In this document: positions 1-7,847 of the stretch, in pieces
Position numbering within the stretch: the first letter of the stretch is position 1
Layout of the letters: the number at the start of each line of letters is the position of its first letter
Position numbers and translations under genes: made by a program
Assembly: GCA_001801685.1 (NCBI GenBank)
Contig: MGYJ01000006.1
Span: 6,256 to 70,255, forward strand
Length of the DNA: 64,000 nt
From: Gammaproteobacteria bacterium RIFCSPHIGHO2_12_FULL_63_22
GTDB taxonomy: Bacteria; Pseudomonadota; Gammaproteobacteria; Xanthomonadales; Xanthomonadaceae
Direction of reading: 5' to 3'
Notes under the pieces: generated by a model
The model's database searches: none
Told to the model about the DNA's origin: nothing
Seen by the model: the letters and a program-made list of their open reading frames with translations, nothing else

Positions 1-264
1 TGTCTGCCGCTAGATTTTGGTCATTAGTTGGCGGTCGTGGCCGGCTTGATTCTGAAGGTCGCGAAAGGACTGGCCTAGGCCGAAACCCGAAGGTGACAGG
101 TCTTCGCCAAAGTCAGCCCAGAGCCCGTCACATTGTCCTACCTGAACCAAATTGAGCGTTTTAGGAAGCGAGTAGCCGCTGATTGGCGCGTGGGGCCCGG
201 CCAAGTTGGCGTCCAATTTGAATCGAAACTGGCCCGGTTTCCGGAGCGTAGTTCAGGAGGATTC
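1..264. other. Non-coding or unassigned left edge
   Basis: I see no supportable gene here. The short open frames on both strands lack a ribosome-binding site and resemble no family. The only functional signal is the AGGAGG Shine-Dalgarno at about 255-260, which belongs to the gene starting at 265. Confidence 0.5.
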
Positions 265-681
265 ATGCTGCATGACATCGTCGCAATCCTACAGGTTGGA
301 TTCGCGGGCTTCGCATTCTTGATGGCGGGATTAAGCTTTCGCCTTATGCAGGCAGAGGCGAAGCGAGACGGGGCGCCACGACTTGCGTTGTTGCGCGCAA
401 TATCGCGCTACACCAATTACACGCTTCTCCTTGCGATAGTTGTCTGCGCGTCGAGATTTGGAGAAAGTTGGTTTGACTCAGCGCTACGCCGTCAAGAGAC
501 TGAGCAGGAACTCGCTTCGCAGGAAGCAAAAACGTGTAGAGATGGGCTGGATAGATTGATAAACGCTAGCGTAAAAGTTTCAACCGACTACCAAAGTCTC
601 TTGTCATCGGTTCAACAAGATGTCGCCGGCTGCCGATCAATTGTCGAGCGCATAGCCGCGCCTCGGCATTCGAAGCCATGA
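265..681 (+). CDS. Small two-helix membrane protein, unknown function
   Basis: A 138-residue protein with two hydrophobic segments (about residues 6-26 and 50-67) and then a polar, probably coiled-coil tail of about 65 residues containing three Cys. The open frame runs upstream to 133, but the ATG at 265 has a near-perfect AGGAGG eight bases upstream, so I chose it. The last four bases (ATGA) overlap the next gene, so the two are probably translationally coupled. I do not recognise the family. Base composition is lower in GC than most of the window, so it may be an acquired accessory gene. Confidence 0.6.
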   Translation: MLHDIVAILQVGFAGFAFLMAGLSFRLMQAEAKRDGAPRLALLRAISRYTNYTLLLAIVVCASRFGESWFDSALRRQETEQELASQEAKTCRDGLDRLINASVKVSTDYQSLLSSVQQDVAGCRSIVERIAAPRHSKP

Positions 682-1532
682 ACTACAAACAAGATGCTAT
701 CCGGTTTAGGGGCTCTGGCTTCGGGCTGTTACTTGTGTGCTTTGCCGCAGCCGCACTTGGATGCGAAAGGAGCTCTCACCAGCCTGACGAGGTCCAAGCA
801 GCGGAGGTGACACCACCATCAGGACTCAAACAACGCCTGCCAATTCCGGAGCCTCGTACTTTGCAATCGTTCTCTGGCGACTTCCCAGACCCATTCGAAC
901 CATTCGGCTGCCCCACGCACGCATGCGCCCCGCCGAGTCGATGGGACGGAAACTTCTTGCGAGAAAAGTTTGCAGTTGAAAAAGCATGTGGGCAGGTTGT
1001 CGGCGAAAAGTTCAGACAAGTCGTAGGCGTGATGCCGTGGAAAGTGGTGGGGCAGGCAGAAGAAAAGCGCGCAATTCAGTTTGCGCTTTCTGAGCGCGGG
1101 TATCTAGAGCTCTTCTATGAGTATGACCAACTCGACTCATCTGTCGACCTGCACGTAGGAGAGGTCATGCCTAAGCATCGCTACGCTAGCGAGAGGAGCG
1201 CCTCCGCAAGCGAACACAAAGACGCTGTTTCCGATGCCGATCTACTTCGGGTTCGCGTGACCGTGCCCGAGCTATTTGCGGCGCTTAGAAGTGCTTCCGA
1301 AAGTTGCACGAGTAGACCAAACAAGGTCTGTATTAAAGGGTGCGGCCTCGGCACTTGCGTTGATGGAAAGTGTGTTCAAGTCGACCAATGTGGAGACGCG
1401 GAAAGTGAAAACAGGCGTGACGCGCCCAACAGTTGCGCGAGAATCGAGGTGCTCGGGTTAGCCCAAGGCGCAGGCCTCGAGTTTCTGCCCAATGCGAAGC
1501 CTCGCCATCGAAGTAATGTCCACAGCTGGTAG
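678..1532 (+). CDS. Predicted lipoprotein with Cys-rich C-terminal segment
   Basis: A 284-residue protein. It begins with a basic n-region, a hydrophobic stretch and a lipobox ending AALGC (Cys about residue 29), which predicts signal peptidase II processing and a lipid anchor. A second Cys-rich segment (about residues 210-255) reads CIKGCGLGTC followed by more spaced cysteines. This looks like a small disulphide-stabilised, EGF-like knot, which fits a periplasmic or surface location. The start ATG overlaps the stop of the preceding membrane protein by four bases, so both are probably one transcript. No family recognised. The rest of the protein has no motif I can name. Confidence 0.6.
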   Translation: MNYKQDAIRFRGSGFGLLLVCFAAAALGCERSSHQPDEVQAAEVTPPSGLKQRLPIPEPRTLQSFSGDFPDPFEPFGCPTHACAPPSRWDGNFLREKFAVEKACGQVVGEKFRQVVGVMPWKVVGQAEEKRAIQFALSERGYLELFYEYDQLDSSVDLHVGEVMPKHRYASERSASASEHKDAVSDADLLRVRVTVPELFAALRSASESCTSRPNKVCIKGCGLGTCVDGKCVQVDQCGDAESENRRDAPNSCARIEVLGLAQGAGLEFLPNAKPRHRSNVHSW

Positions 1533-1822
1533 CCTCCAGCTCATTGTCTAGCCGATGCGTCAATGGGTATCTCCAGACACGCGCATCCCACCTTGCGCCA
1601 ACTCGGGGGAGAGGCGACCGCCGCGGCGGAGCCGCATGATGCAAATTCGCTGCACTCGGTGCATTCAGTCCCAATGGAAATCGGAGGAGCGTGAGCCTAC
1701 GGCGCAAACGGCAACCCCTGAGTACCGCCTCGAGTTTTGAGGCAACATATTGCGTCGTTTGTCGTAGATGCCGCGCAGAAAATCGCCCAACGTGAGGCGT
1801 CGGCGGTCAGGAGAATTTCGGC
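1533..1822. other. Intergenic region, nothing recognised
   Basis: About 290 bases between the lipoprotein gene and the DUF2971 gene. Short open frames exist but have no ribosome-binding site or recognisable product. Just before 1823 there is an AGGAG, which serves the DUF2971 gene. Confidence 0.4.
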
Positions 1823-2686
1823 ATGGCTAATGAGGACCAGCGGGAATTGGGTGACTTGCTCGGCATGAATCCCGAGCACCTCTTAGTCCGACTTAGGCCA
1901 TTCTCCGCGGCGAGACCCACGGAGCCCAGCCAAATCATTTTAGAAGACGAGCTTTGGTTCGCCAGCGTGCGAAGCCAGGATGATATTTTCGAGGGAAAGC
2001 CTCGCTTTACTTGGCGTGATCCGCCGACGTCTGACGCTGACCTCGCGGAGATGATTCGAAGGCAAGGCATTCCAGAGCCCACCGCGTCTGTCTTAAGGCG
2101 CGAGTTTGCGAAACAGATCGCTGATCCCGCCATCCTCGCAAAGATGTGTCGCGATCTTGAGGATAGAAATCATGAGCTCTACGAGCGGTCGAGCATTGCT
2201 TCGTTTTTGTCTGAACCATTCAACCAAGAGTTATGGTCTCGTTACGGAAATCAAGGAAACGGCTATGGCGTAGTTTTTGACGGTTCCAAGCCGTGGCATC
2301 TACAAGTTGCAGAAGGCCATGCCCCAATGGATTTGGTTCCATTTCCAGTAAAGTATGTCGACACGAGGGGGCGTCCAGCGATTGAGCTTGCGTTTGCGCC
2401 CGCAGACCCGAGCAACAGCTTTCCTGAGATTGAGAAGGCGTTGCTTTCCAAATCCGCAAAATGGAAGCACCAAGACGAAAATCGGATGTTCCGAATCGGG
2501 ATACCTGAGGGAAATGTGCGCTTCCCTTCGGAAATATTAAGAGCGGTGTTACTCGGATACAACGTTCGGGAGCCTGACAAGAAGCGGATCATAGAAATGG
2601 TTTCGAAGCGCGCGGAGCCGATCCCCGTTTTTCAACTGGAAGAGCATCCAGAAATCTATCCATTACGACCGATCAAGATTGCCTAG
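1823..2686 (+). CDS. DUF2971 family protein
   Basis: A 287-residue cytoplasmic protein without signal peptide or membrane segment. The order of motifs fits DUF2971: an N-terminal part with LEDELWFAS and IFEGKPRF, then ASFLSEPFNQELWSRYGNQG followed by GYGVVFD, a KYVD strand, a K..WKHQDENRMFR segment and a late VLLGYNV strand. In family members these are the usual FS...LWsHY..G.c..f and W..E.E.R signatures. The biochemical role of the family is not established; some members sit in defence or accessory islands. AGGAG lies about 10 bases upstream of the chosen ATG. It follows the orphan lipoprotein pair in the same lower-GC stretch. Confidence 0.7.
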   Translation: MANEDQRELGDLLGMNPEHLLVRLRPFSAARPTEPSQIILEDELWFASVRSQDDIFEGKPRFTWRDPPTSDADLAEMIRRQGIPEPTASVLRREFAKQIADPAILAKMCRDLEDRNHELYERSSIASFLSEPFNQELWSRYGNQGNGYGVVFDGSKPWHLQVAEGHAPMDLVPFPVKYVDTRGRPAIELAFAPADPSNSFPEIEKALLSKSAKWKHQDENRMFRIGIPEGNVRFPSEILRAVLLGYNVREPDKKRIIEMVSKRAEPIPVFQLEEHPEIYPLRPIKIA

Positions 2687-2750
2687 CGTCGAGAGATTTT
2701 CCCTTCGCATCGTCGCCGGGTGGCTCCTATCGTGAGTTACTCTTGAAAAA

Positions 2751-4004
2751 CTACCTGAGCAGGTCACGTAGCGCGGGAAGGTATTTTTCCGCGGAGCCGG
2801 TGTTGACCGCAGCAACGCGCTCGCCGCCTTTCACCATTCCGGTCTCCTGCAACTGCGGCAACGCCGCCAGACACGCCGCACCCTCCGGACTAATCCACCC
2901 ATTCGTCCGCCGCCACTCGCGCCCAAACTCCGCCGCGATCTCCGCTTCCGACACCGCCACGCACGCGCCACCACTAGCCCGCACAATCTCCAACACCCGA
3001 AAGTGCCCAACCCCCGCCGGCACGTTCAATCCGAACGCAATAGTGCCGGGTCCGGGCTGCGCCACCGTATCGAGCGCGCCGCTGTCGAAGGCGCGCACCA
3101 GCGGCGCCATCGCTTCGCTCTGCACGCACAGCATGCGCGGGCGATGCGCGCCGATCAGGCCCAGCGCTTCGAGTTCGTCCCAGGCCTTCCACATGCCGAG
3201 CACGCCGGTGCCACCGCCGGTGGGGTAGATCACCGCGTCGGGCAGCGACCAGCGCGTGTCGCCGGGCGCGGGTTCGGCCAGTTCCAGGCCGAGCGACTTC
3301 TTGCCTTCGATGCGCCAGCCCGGTTCCTGGAAAGTGGCCACGGAGAAATAGCCTTGCGGCAGATAGTGCTCGCGCAGGTACGCGGCGGCTTCGCGGATGG
3401 TTGGGCCGACGAGTTCCAGCTTCACGCGATCCGGAAAGCGGTGCGCCGCTGCAGCGACATTTCCAAGAATTGGCGCGGGCGTGTCATCGGGCATTGCCAC
3501 CACCACCGACAGCCCCGCGGCCAGTGCGTAGTGCACCAGCGAATCGCCGGCGTTGCCTTGCGTGGGCACCGCCAGGCGCGTCAGGCCGAGGCGGCGCGCC
3601 TGCGCCACCACCATCGCCATGCCGCGGTCCTTGAAGCTTTGCGTGGGGTTGGCGCCGAATCCGGGGTGTGCGATGCCCTCGTCCTTCAGCCCGAGCTTCA
3701 GCCCTGCGTTGCGCGCTACAGGATGCTCACTGTAGTCGAGCACCGGCGTGCTGCCCTCGCCGAGCGCGACGATGTGCGCGGCATCGCGCGGGTCGCGGAT
3801 GTCGAGCGCCATCAGCGCGCCGAAGCGCCACATGTCGCGCCGCGACGGGTCGTACCAGGCCGCATTGGGCTGCTCGGCTGCGAGCCGCTCGAGGTCGAGC
3901 ACCATCTCGACCGGACGGCCGTCAGCCGGATCGAGGTTCATCGGCACGTCGGCCGAATACTCGATGCCGGAAACCAGGCCGCGGAGGCAGCGGATGTAGG
4001 ACAT
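2751..4004 (-). CDS. Threonine synthase-like PLP-dependent enzyme
   Basis: A 417-residue fold-type II PLP enzyme. The PLP lysine is in NPTQSFKDRGM (K125 from the chosen start), the substrate/PLP-binding TQGNAGDS follows, and the glycine-rich phosphate loop is YPTGGGTGVLGMWKAW. This arrangement is characteristic of threonine synthase (O-phosphohomoserine to threonine) of the shorter class. The N-terminal zinc-ribbon cysteines found in some relatives are mostly missing (a single Cys at residue 6). ATG at 4004 was preferred because a longer frame to 4037 adds 11 unremarkable residues. The gene stands alone rather than in a thrABC operon. It could therefore be a dedicated secondary threonine synthase-like enzyme rather than the housekeeping ThrC. 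Confidence 0.8.
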   Translation of the reverse strand: MSYIRCLRGLVSGIEYSADVPMNLDPADGRPVEMVLDLERLAAEQPNAAWYDPSRRDMWRFGALMALDIRDPRDAAHIVALGEGSTPVLDYSEHPVARNAGLKLGLKDEGIAHPGFGANPTQSFKDRGMAMVVAQARRLGLTRLAVPTQGNAGDSLVHYALAAGLSVVVAMPDDTPAPILGNVAAAAHRFPDRVKLELVGPTIREAAAYLREHYLPQGYFSVATFQEPGWRIEGKKSLGLELAEPAPGDTRWSLPDAVIYPTGGGTGVLGMWKAWDELEALGLIGAHRPRMLCVQSEAMAPLVRAFDSGALDTVAQPGPGTIAFGLNVPAGVGHFRVLEIVRASGGACVAVSEAEIAAEFGREWRRTNGWISPEGAACLAALPQLQETGMVKGGERVAAVNTGSAEKYLPALRDLLR

Positions 4005-4171
4005 GGGGCGACGATACCACTGGGCGGCTGGGACCACTGAAACGCGGGTGGCTGATTCGCGGCCCTACTTCCGATCCGCGTTCCAAAGAAATTGCAGGAA
4101 TTCCCTACTGCTACTTCCCGATGCCAGAGGCAAACTGCATCCAGCGCGTGTTCATTGATTGCGTTGGCTGG

Positions 4172-4200
4172 TTGCAATATAGAACACCTAGTGTTATATC
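4172..4200 (+). promoter_or_regulatory. Promoter and operator of the toxin-antitoxin operon
   Basis: TTGCAA (4172-4177), a 17-base spacer and TATATC (4195-4200) make a sigma-70-like promoter. The spacer contains the inverted repeat AACAC-CTA-GTGTT (4183-4195), with weaker symmetry continuing outward. An operator between -35 and -10 fits autoregulation by the HTH antitoxin encoded downstream. Confidence 0.6.
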
Positions 4201-4221
4201 TATTTCATCGGAGATTGCGGC

Positions 4222-4626
4222 TTGGGCGCCTTCAAGGTCAAGAGCTTCGATCGCTTCGCACAAAAGCATGGAATCTCAGACGCAGATCTCTTGAAGGCTG
4301 CAAAACGCGTCATTGCCGGCAATTTTGATGCGGATCTCGGCGGCGGCGTCTATAAGCAGCGCCTTGCCCGAGTCGGACAGGGAAAGTCTTCTGGCTTTCG
4401 GACGTTGGTGGCCCATCGGACGAGCGAGCATGTTTTCTTTGTTTTCGGGTTCTCAAAAAGCGAAAGAGACAATGTCACACTCAAGGAACTGGAGGCGCTA
4501 AAGGTTCAGGCGAAAATCCTGGGTGCGCTTTCAACGAATCAGATGGTCAGGGCGATTCAGTGCGGTGCACTCATCGAGGTGGAACATGGCGGTTACCAAG
4601 ATCAAAAGCAGGAACGCAACCGCTAG
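4222..4626 (+). CDS. HigB/RelE-type toxin of a type II toxin-antitoxin system
   Basis: A 134-residue protein of the RelE-like family (COG4737/PF06296 type). Supporting features are the N-terminal FKVKSFDRFAQK segment, a helix DADLLKAAKRV, the GGVYKQRLARVGQGKSSGFRTLV strand-rich core with K/R residues expected for an mRNA interferase, and the VFFVFGFSKSER strand. Members inhibit translation by ribosome-dependent mRNA cleavage. The start is TTG at 4222 with GGAG about nine bases upstream; there is no better in-frame ATG. The toxin comes first and overlaps the antitoxin by 41 bases, the usual order for HigBA-like pairs. Confidence 0.75.
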   Translation: MGAFKVKSFDRFAQKHGISDADLLKAAKRVIAGNFDADLGGGVYKQRLARVGQGKSSGFRTLVAHRTSEHVFFVFGFSKSERDNVTLKELEALKVQAKILGALSTNQMVRAIQCGALIEVEHGGYQDQKQERNR

Positions 4627-4987
4627 CGCGAAGCCGAGACAAAAGTCCGTCCGAAAGGCGCCACGCCCAATCGTTCGCGTCGGCAAGCGCGGCATCCTCG
4701 CCGCAGTCCATGAATCCATCCGCGACCTGCATGAAGCTGGTGTCGTCGGAGTCGAGACGATGCGAGAGTTCGATGAACTGTGCATTGAGCCGGTGGAACC
4801 CCTCGGGCCTCGGCAGATTTCCGCGCTTAGGCGTCGAGAAATGGTTTCGCAGCCGGTATTTGCACGCTATCTCAACGTGAGCAAAAGCAGCGTCAGCCAA
4901 TGGGAAACCGGCGCAAAAAGGCCGGATGGCGCTGCGCTGAAATTGTTGAGCCTGGTATTAAGAAAGGGACTTAAGGCGATAGCATGA
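4586..4987 (+). CDS. HigA-type antitoxin, XRE family HTH
   Basis: A 133-residue protein. The first 35 residues are very basic and probably disordered. The C-terminal half contains a Cro/C1-type helix-turn-helix (ISALRRREMVSQPVFARYL then NVSKSSVSQWETGAKRP), of the YiaG/HigA2 type. It should bind and neutralise the overlapping RelE-like toxin and repress the operon at the inverted repeat at 4183-4195. I chose ATG 4586, which has GAGGTGG just upstream; a longer frame starts at 4523. The 41-base overlap with the toxin gene implies coupled expression. Confidence 0.75.
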   Translation: MAVTKIKSRNATASAKPRQKSVRKAPRPIVRVGKRGILAAVHESIRDLHEAGVVGVETMREFDELCIEPVEPLGPRQISALRRREMVSQPVFARYLNVSKSSVSQWETGAKRPDGAALKLLSLVLRKGLKAIA

Positions 4988-5042
4988 TCGCGCCCACCCG
5001 ACTCTCCAGTCGGAATCCGCGTCATCGGCGAGCGCGCAGACA

Positions 5043-5285
5043 ATGATTAAGATCGTCGCCGCTGACTATGTGAACGACCACGAGATCCGCTTGCGCTTCT
5101 CGGATGACAGCAGCGGAACCGTGGATTTTCGACCGTTCCTGGATGCCGGCACGCCCATGACCGAGCCTTTGCGTGACCCGGCTTTTTTCCGAAGCTTTTA
5201 TCTTGAGCTCGGCGCGCTTGCCTGGCCGAACGGATTTGACTTGAGCGCTGAATCACTGCAGCGACGATTGGATGTGGCTGCATAG
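5043..5285 (+). CDS. DUF2442 domain protein
   Basis: An 80-residue protein with the complete DUF2442 pattern: VNDHEIRLRFSDDSSGTVDF, PLRDPAFFRSF and a terminal WPNGFDL. DUF2442 proteins are small and often sit beside DUF4160 partners in predicted toxin-antitoxin pairs. No DUF4160 gene is visible here; the 55 bases upstream are non-coding and the neighbour is the HigA-type antitoxin. It may be a third gene of the toxin-antitoxin operon or a leftover of a separate module. Confidence 0.75.
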   Translation: MIKIVAADYVNDHEIRLRFSDDSSGTVDFRPFLDAGTPMTEPLRDPAFFRSFYLELGALAWPNGFDLSAESLQRRLDVAA

Positions 5286-5299
5286 ATTAGGGGCAGGCA

Positions 5300-5653
5300 C
5301 TACGCCTTGGTCGGAATCGGCAGGCACTCCATCACTTCGACGGCATCGCCGGGGAAGATGCTGAAGTGCGGGTGGTTCTCGAACATCTTGGCCGCATCTT
5401 GCTGCGACTCGGCCTGCACTTTCACGTAGCCGGCGATGTTGTTGGAAGTCTCCTCGATGCCGGACTTTGAAGTCCGCTTGGTCTTGCCGAGCGGTCCGCC
5501 GGTGTCGACGATATCCGCGGCATGGTCCTGCATCCACTTGCCCCAGGCTGCCATGCCTTGTTGCTCGCGCTGCTTGCGCGTGTCTGCATCAAGCTTGTCC
5601 CAGTCGGTGCGGCCAGCGGCCGTGCCGGTGAATACGGCAAGGTAATTCTTCAT
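5300..5653 (-). CDS. YCII-related small protein
   Basis: A 117-residue protein starting MKNYLAVFTG with a DGPF/YCII-like ferredoxin fold pattern: an N-terminal strand, a WGKWMQDHAADIVDTGGPLG segment, and a C-terminal KMFENHPHFSIFPGDAVEVM segment. Members of this superfamily are small dimeric alpha-beta proteins with unclear enzymatic roles. ATG 5653 is preceded by GAGGAACA. It overlaps the stop of the DUF5990 gene by ATGA (5650-5653), so the two are co-translated. Confidence 0.6.
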   Translation of the reverse strand: MKNYLAVFTGTAAGRTDWDKLDADTRKQREQQGMAAWGKWMQDHAADIVDTGGPLGKTKRTSKSGIEETSNNIAGYVKVQAESQQDAAKMFENHPHFSIFPGDAVEVMECLPIPTKA

Positions 5654-6120
5654 GGCTTGTTCCTCAACTTCGACGGGGGTGCCCAGGGCGTCAACAGCGG
5701 CACCGTCGCACACGCCGGCGTGCCGTCACGACCTGTACCGCGAATGCGGGTCTCAAGCAGGGTACCCGCCTTGGCGAGCGCGCCTGCGACCAGTGCGGGA
5801 GTCATCGAGTACAGCGGCACCTTGATCCGGCGCGTCCACGGACTGCCGAGCTGCCCGGCGCTGGTGCCAACGTTGATGTAGACGAAGCGTCCGGTGACAG
5901 GGCCCTGGGTGAACTCGCCAAGCAGGCGCGGCGGTGTGCAGCTGGCATCGGCCACGCTGACCGGGAACTCGAACACCAAAGCATCTGCACGTGTCTCGAT
6001 GGCGTCGGCAAGATCGAATCGCCCGCGCTGCATTGCGAGGCGCACGCCCGCCGGCGGCTCGACGACCGTGATGCGCAATCGAAGCTCCGGATGCTGTGCG
6101 CGGGGTGTGGCTGGTTTCAT
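5650..6120 (-). CDS. DUF5990 family protein
   Basis: A 156-residue soluble protein with the DUF5990 signature: an early VEPPAGVRLAMQRG strand, VFEFPVSV, then FTQGPVTGRFVYINVGT followed by SAGQLGSPWTRRIKVPL. The function of this family is unknown. The gene begins a two-gene minus-strand operon with the YCII-like gene. The stop and start overlap in ATGA. Confidence 0.7.
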   Translation of the reverse strand: MKPATPRAQHPELRLRITVVEPPAGVRLAMQRGRFDLADAIETRADALVFEFPVSVADASCTPPRLLGEFTQGPVTGRFVYINVGTSAGQLGSPWTRRIKVPLYSMTPALVAGALAKAGTLLETRIRGTGRDGTPACATVPLLTPWAPPSKLRNKP

Positions 6121-6191
6121 GGTGAGACGTTACCCGAATTCTGCAGCCCGGGCGCGTGACAGTGAGCTGCAAGCTGGGTAATGATGCACCC

Positions 6192-7010
6192 ATGAAGCAG
6201 ACCAGTGGCTATGCGTGGGAACTCGCGTTAATCGGCACCACGGCCGCCGTGGCTGTCGCGGGCTTCTGGAACCTCTACGCCGGCGGCTCGGCCGCGCCGG
6301 ACTCGTACCACCACCTTCATGTGACCACGAATTTCGCGTGGCTCACCTTGTTGTTCTACCAGGCGACCCAGCTTCGAAACGGAAACTTCCAGGACCATCG
6401 GCGCATGGGCCTGCTCGTCCTGGTGTTGGGACCCTTGCTGGTCGCCTCCACCGCGCTGCTTTCGGTGCACTCGGCGAGAAAGGGGATAGAGTCGGGCCAG
6501 GGCGATTTCCTCATCATCCAAAACGTGGGCGTAACCTTGGAGCTGGCGCTGCTGATCGTCGCGGCTTTCGTCGTGCGAAAGCGCAGGAAGCTGCACGGCT
6601 CCTTCCTGATGGGAAGTGTGTTGCTGTTCTTCGGCATCGCGCTGTTCTTCACGTTGATCAGCTTCGCACCTCCCTTCAAGATCGAAGGCCCGGAAACCTT
6701 CTATCGTTTTGCGACAGCGGGCATGGCGGGCAACATCGTTTGCTTTCTGATTGGACTCGCCTTCTTTTTCCGGGATTGGCGAAACGGATGGCCCATGTTG
6801 ATCGCCGGTGTGTTGTTTCCCCTCAATGATTTCGTGGGGGGGTTGCTCGACAGCCAGGACCTGATCGGGCCGTTGACGATGGCGGTGGCGTCGCTCAACC
6901 AACCACTGACCTACGCCGGCACTTTCCTGGTGCTGCTGGCTGCCCTCCTGGCGACCGGCGTGTTGCGCGGCCGGACCAGGCCGGAACGGATTCCGGTTCA
7001 GGGAGCCTGA
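6192..7010 (+). CDS. Polytopic membrane protein, unknown function
   Basis: A 272-residue protein with about seven hydrophobic helices separated by short loops and a charged C-terminus (GRTRPERIPVQGA). Polar residues inside the first half, YHHLHVTTNFAW and an HRRMG loop, suggest a buried His-containing site such as occurs in haem- or metal-linked membrane proteins, but this is inference. ATG 6192 is chosen over an upstream GTG at 6156, since the extra residues are polar and unlike a membrane protein start. Family not recognised with confidence. Confidence 0.6.
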   Translation: MKQTSGYAWELALIGTTAAVAVAGFWNLYAGGSAAPDSYHHLHVTTNFAWLTLLFYQATQLRNGNFQDHRRMGLLVLVLGPLLVASTALLSVHSARKGIESGQGDFLIIQNVGVTLELALLIVAAFVVRKRRKLHGSFLMGSVLLFFGIALFFTLISFAPPFKIEGPETFYRFATAGMAGNIVCFLIGLAFFFRDWRNGWPMLIAGVLFPLNDFVGGLLDSQDLIGPLTMAVASLNQPLTYAGTFLVLLAALLATGVLRGRTRPERIPVQGA

Positions 7011-7028
7011 CGCAGGATCGAAGGGCTA

Positions 7029-7071
7029 TTGCATATCGGTAAACGATACGTTTATTATCGACCAACGATAA
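7029..7071 (+). promoter_or_regulatory. Promoter with two operators for the DUF2975/HTH module
   Basis: Two inverted repeats share the same half-site: TATCG-N5-CGATA at 7034-7048 and TTATCG-N5-CGATAA at 7055-7071. Their centres are 22 bases apart, two helical turns. They overlay a plausible promoter, TTGCAT (7029-7034) and TATTAT (7053-7058) with an 18-base spacer. The obvious ligand is the small HTH protein encoded at 7603. Confidence 0.65.
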
Positions 7072-7085
7072 CAAACGGACCGCCC

Positions 7086-7601
7086 ATGACCCGTATCCCA
7101 ACCCATGCCTTGACCCTTGCCCGTCCCGCCATCCAGGTGCTGACGGTGCTGAACCTGCTCTACGGCTGCGCCATTCTGGCCTTTTTCATCGCCAGCTGGG
7201 TGGTCCCCGACTGGCCGGCGAAGCCGCTCGGTTACGACCCCGCGACCATGCACGACTACGTGCCGATGGGCCTGCGCACGCTGCAGTTGATGGGGTTGGT
7301 GCTGGTGGGCCTGGTGCACCTGATCCTGCGGCGCCTGCTCGCGATCGTGGATTCGGTGCGCGACGGCGACCCCTTCGTCGTGGCCAACGCCCGCCGTCTG
7401 CAGACGATCGCGTGGTGCCTGCTGGGCATCGAACTGCTGCGCCTGGCCGTGACCGGAATCGGCGCTGCGGTCTCCATCAAGTCGCTTGGCAGCAACGGAT
7501 TCTCGCTCGGGCCATGGCTCGCGATCTTGTTGCTGTTCGTCCTGGCCGGTGTGTTCATGCGCGGTGCGCGCATGCGCGCCGACCTCGAAGGCACCGTCTG
7601 A
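7086..7601 (+). CDS. DUF2975 family membrane protein
   Basis: A 171-residue protein with four predicted membrane helices. The loop after helix 2 reads LRRLLAIVDSVRDGDPFVVANARRLQTIAW, which is the diagnostic DUF2975 pattern (a short dimer-like loop ending in PF...N..RL...). Family members are almost always followed by a small YozG-like HTH gene, as here (7603). The start is ATG 7086 just after the twin operator promoter; a longer TTG start at 7029 would run through the promoter. The pair probably works as a membrane-linked regulator, but the signal is unknown. Confidence 0.8.
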   Translation: MTRIPTHALTLARPAIQVLTVLNLLYGCAILAFFIASWVVPDWPAKPLGYDPATMHDYVPMGLRTLQLMGLVLVGLVHLILRRLLAIVDSVRDGDPFVVANARRLQTIAWCLLGIELLRLAVTGIGAAVSIKSLGSNGFSLGPWLAILLLFVLAGVFMRGARMRADLEGTV

Positions 7602-7602
7602 C

Positions 7603-7827
7603 ATGGGCATCCTTGTACGCCTTGACGAGCAGTTGCACGCGCGTCGCATGACGCTGACCGAGCTGGCCGCGCGGATCAACATCACCGTTGCGAACTTGTC
7701 GATCCTGAAGACCGGCAAGGCAAAGGCGATCCGCTTCTCCACCCTCGATGCCATCTGCAGGGTGCTCGAATGCCAGCCCGGCGATTTGCTGGCATTCGAT
7801 GCGACGTTGCCGTCCTCCGAAGACTGA
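7603..7827 (+). CDS. YozG-like small XRE transcriptional regulator
   Basis: A 74-residue protein that is almost entirely a Cro/C1-type helix-turn-helix: MTLTELAARINITVANLSIL then KTGKAKAIRFSTLDAICRVL and ECQPGDLLAF. This is the typical form of the regulator coupled to DUF2975 membrane proteins. The start lies one base after the stop of the DUF2975 gene, so they are co-translated. It likely represses its own operon at the paired TATCG/CGATA operators upstream (7034-7071). The membrane partner may release or sequester it; that part is inference. Confidence 0.8.
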   Translation: MGILVRLDEQLHARRMTLTELAARINITVANLSILKTGKAKAIRFSTLDAICRVLECQPGDLLAFDATLPSSED

Positions 7828-7847
7828 TCACCCACAAGGAAAATCCA

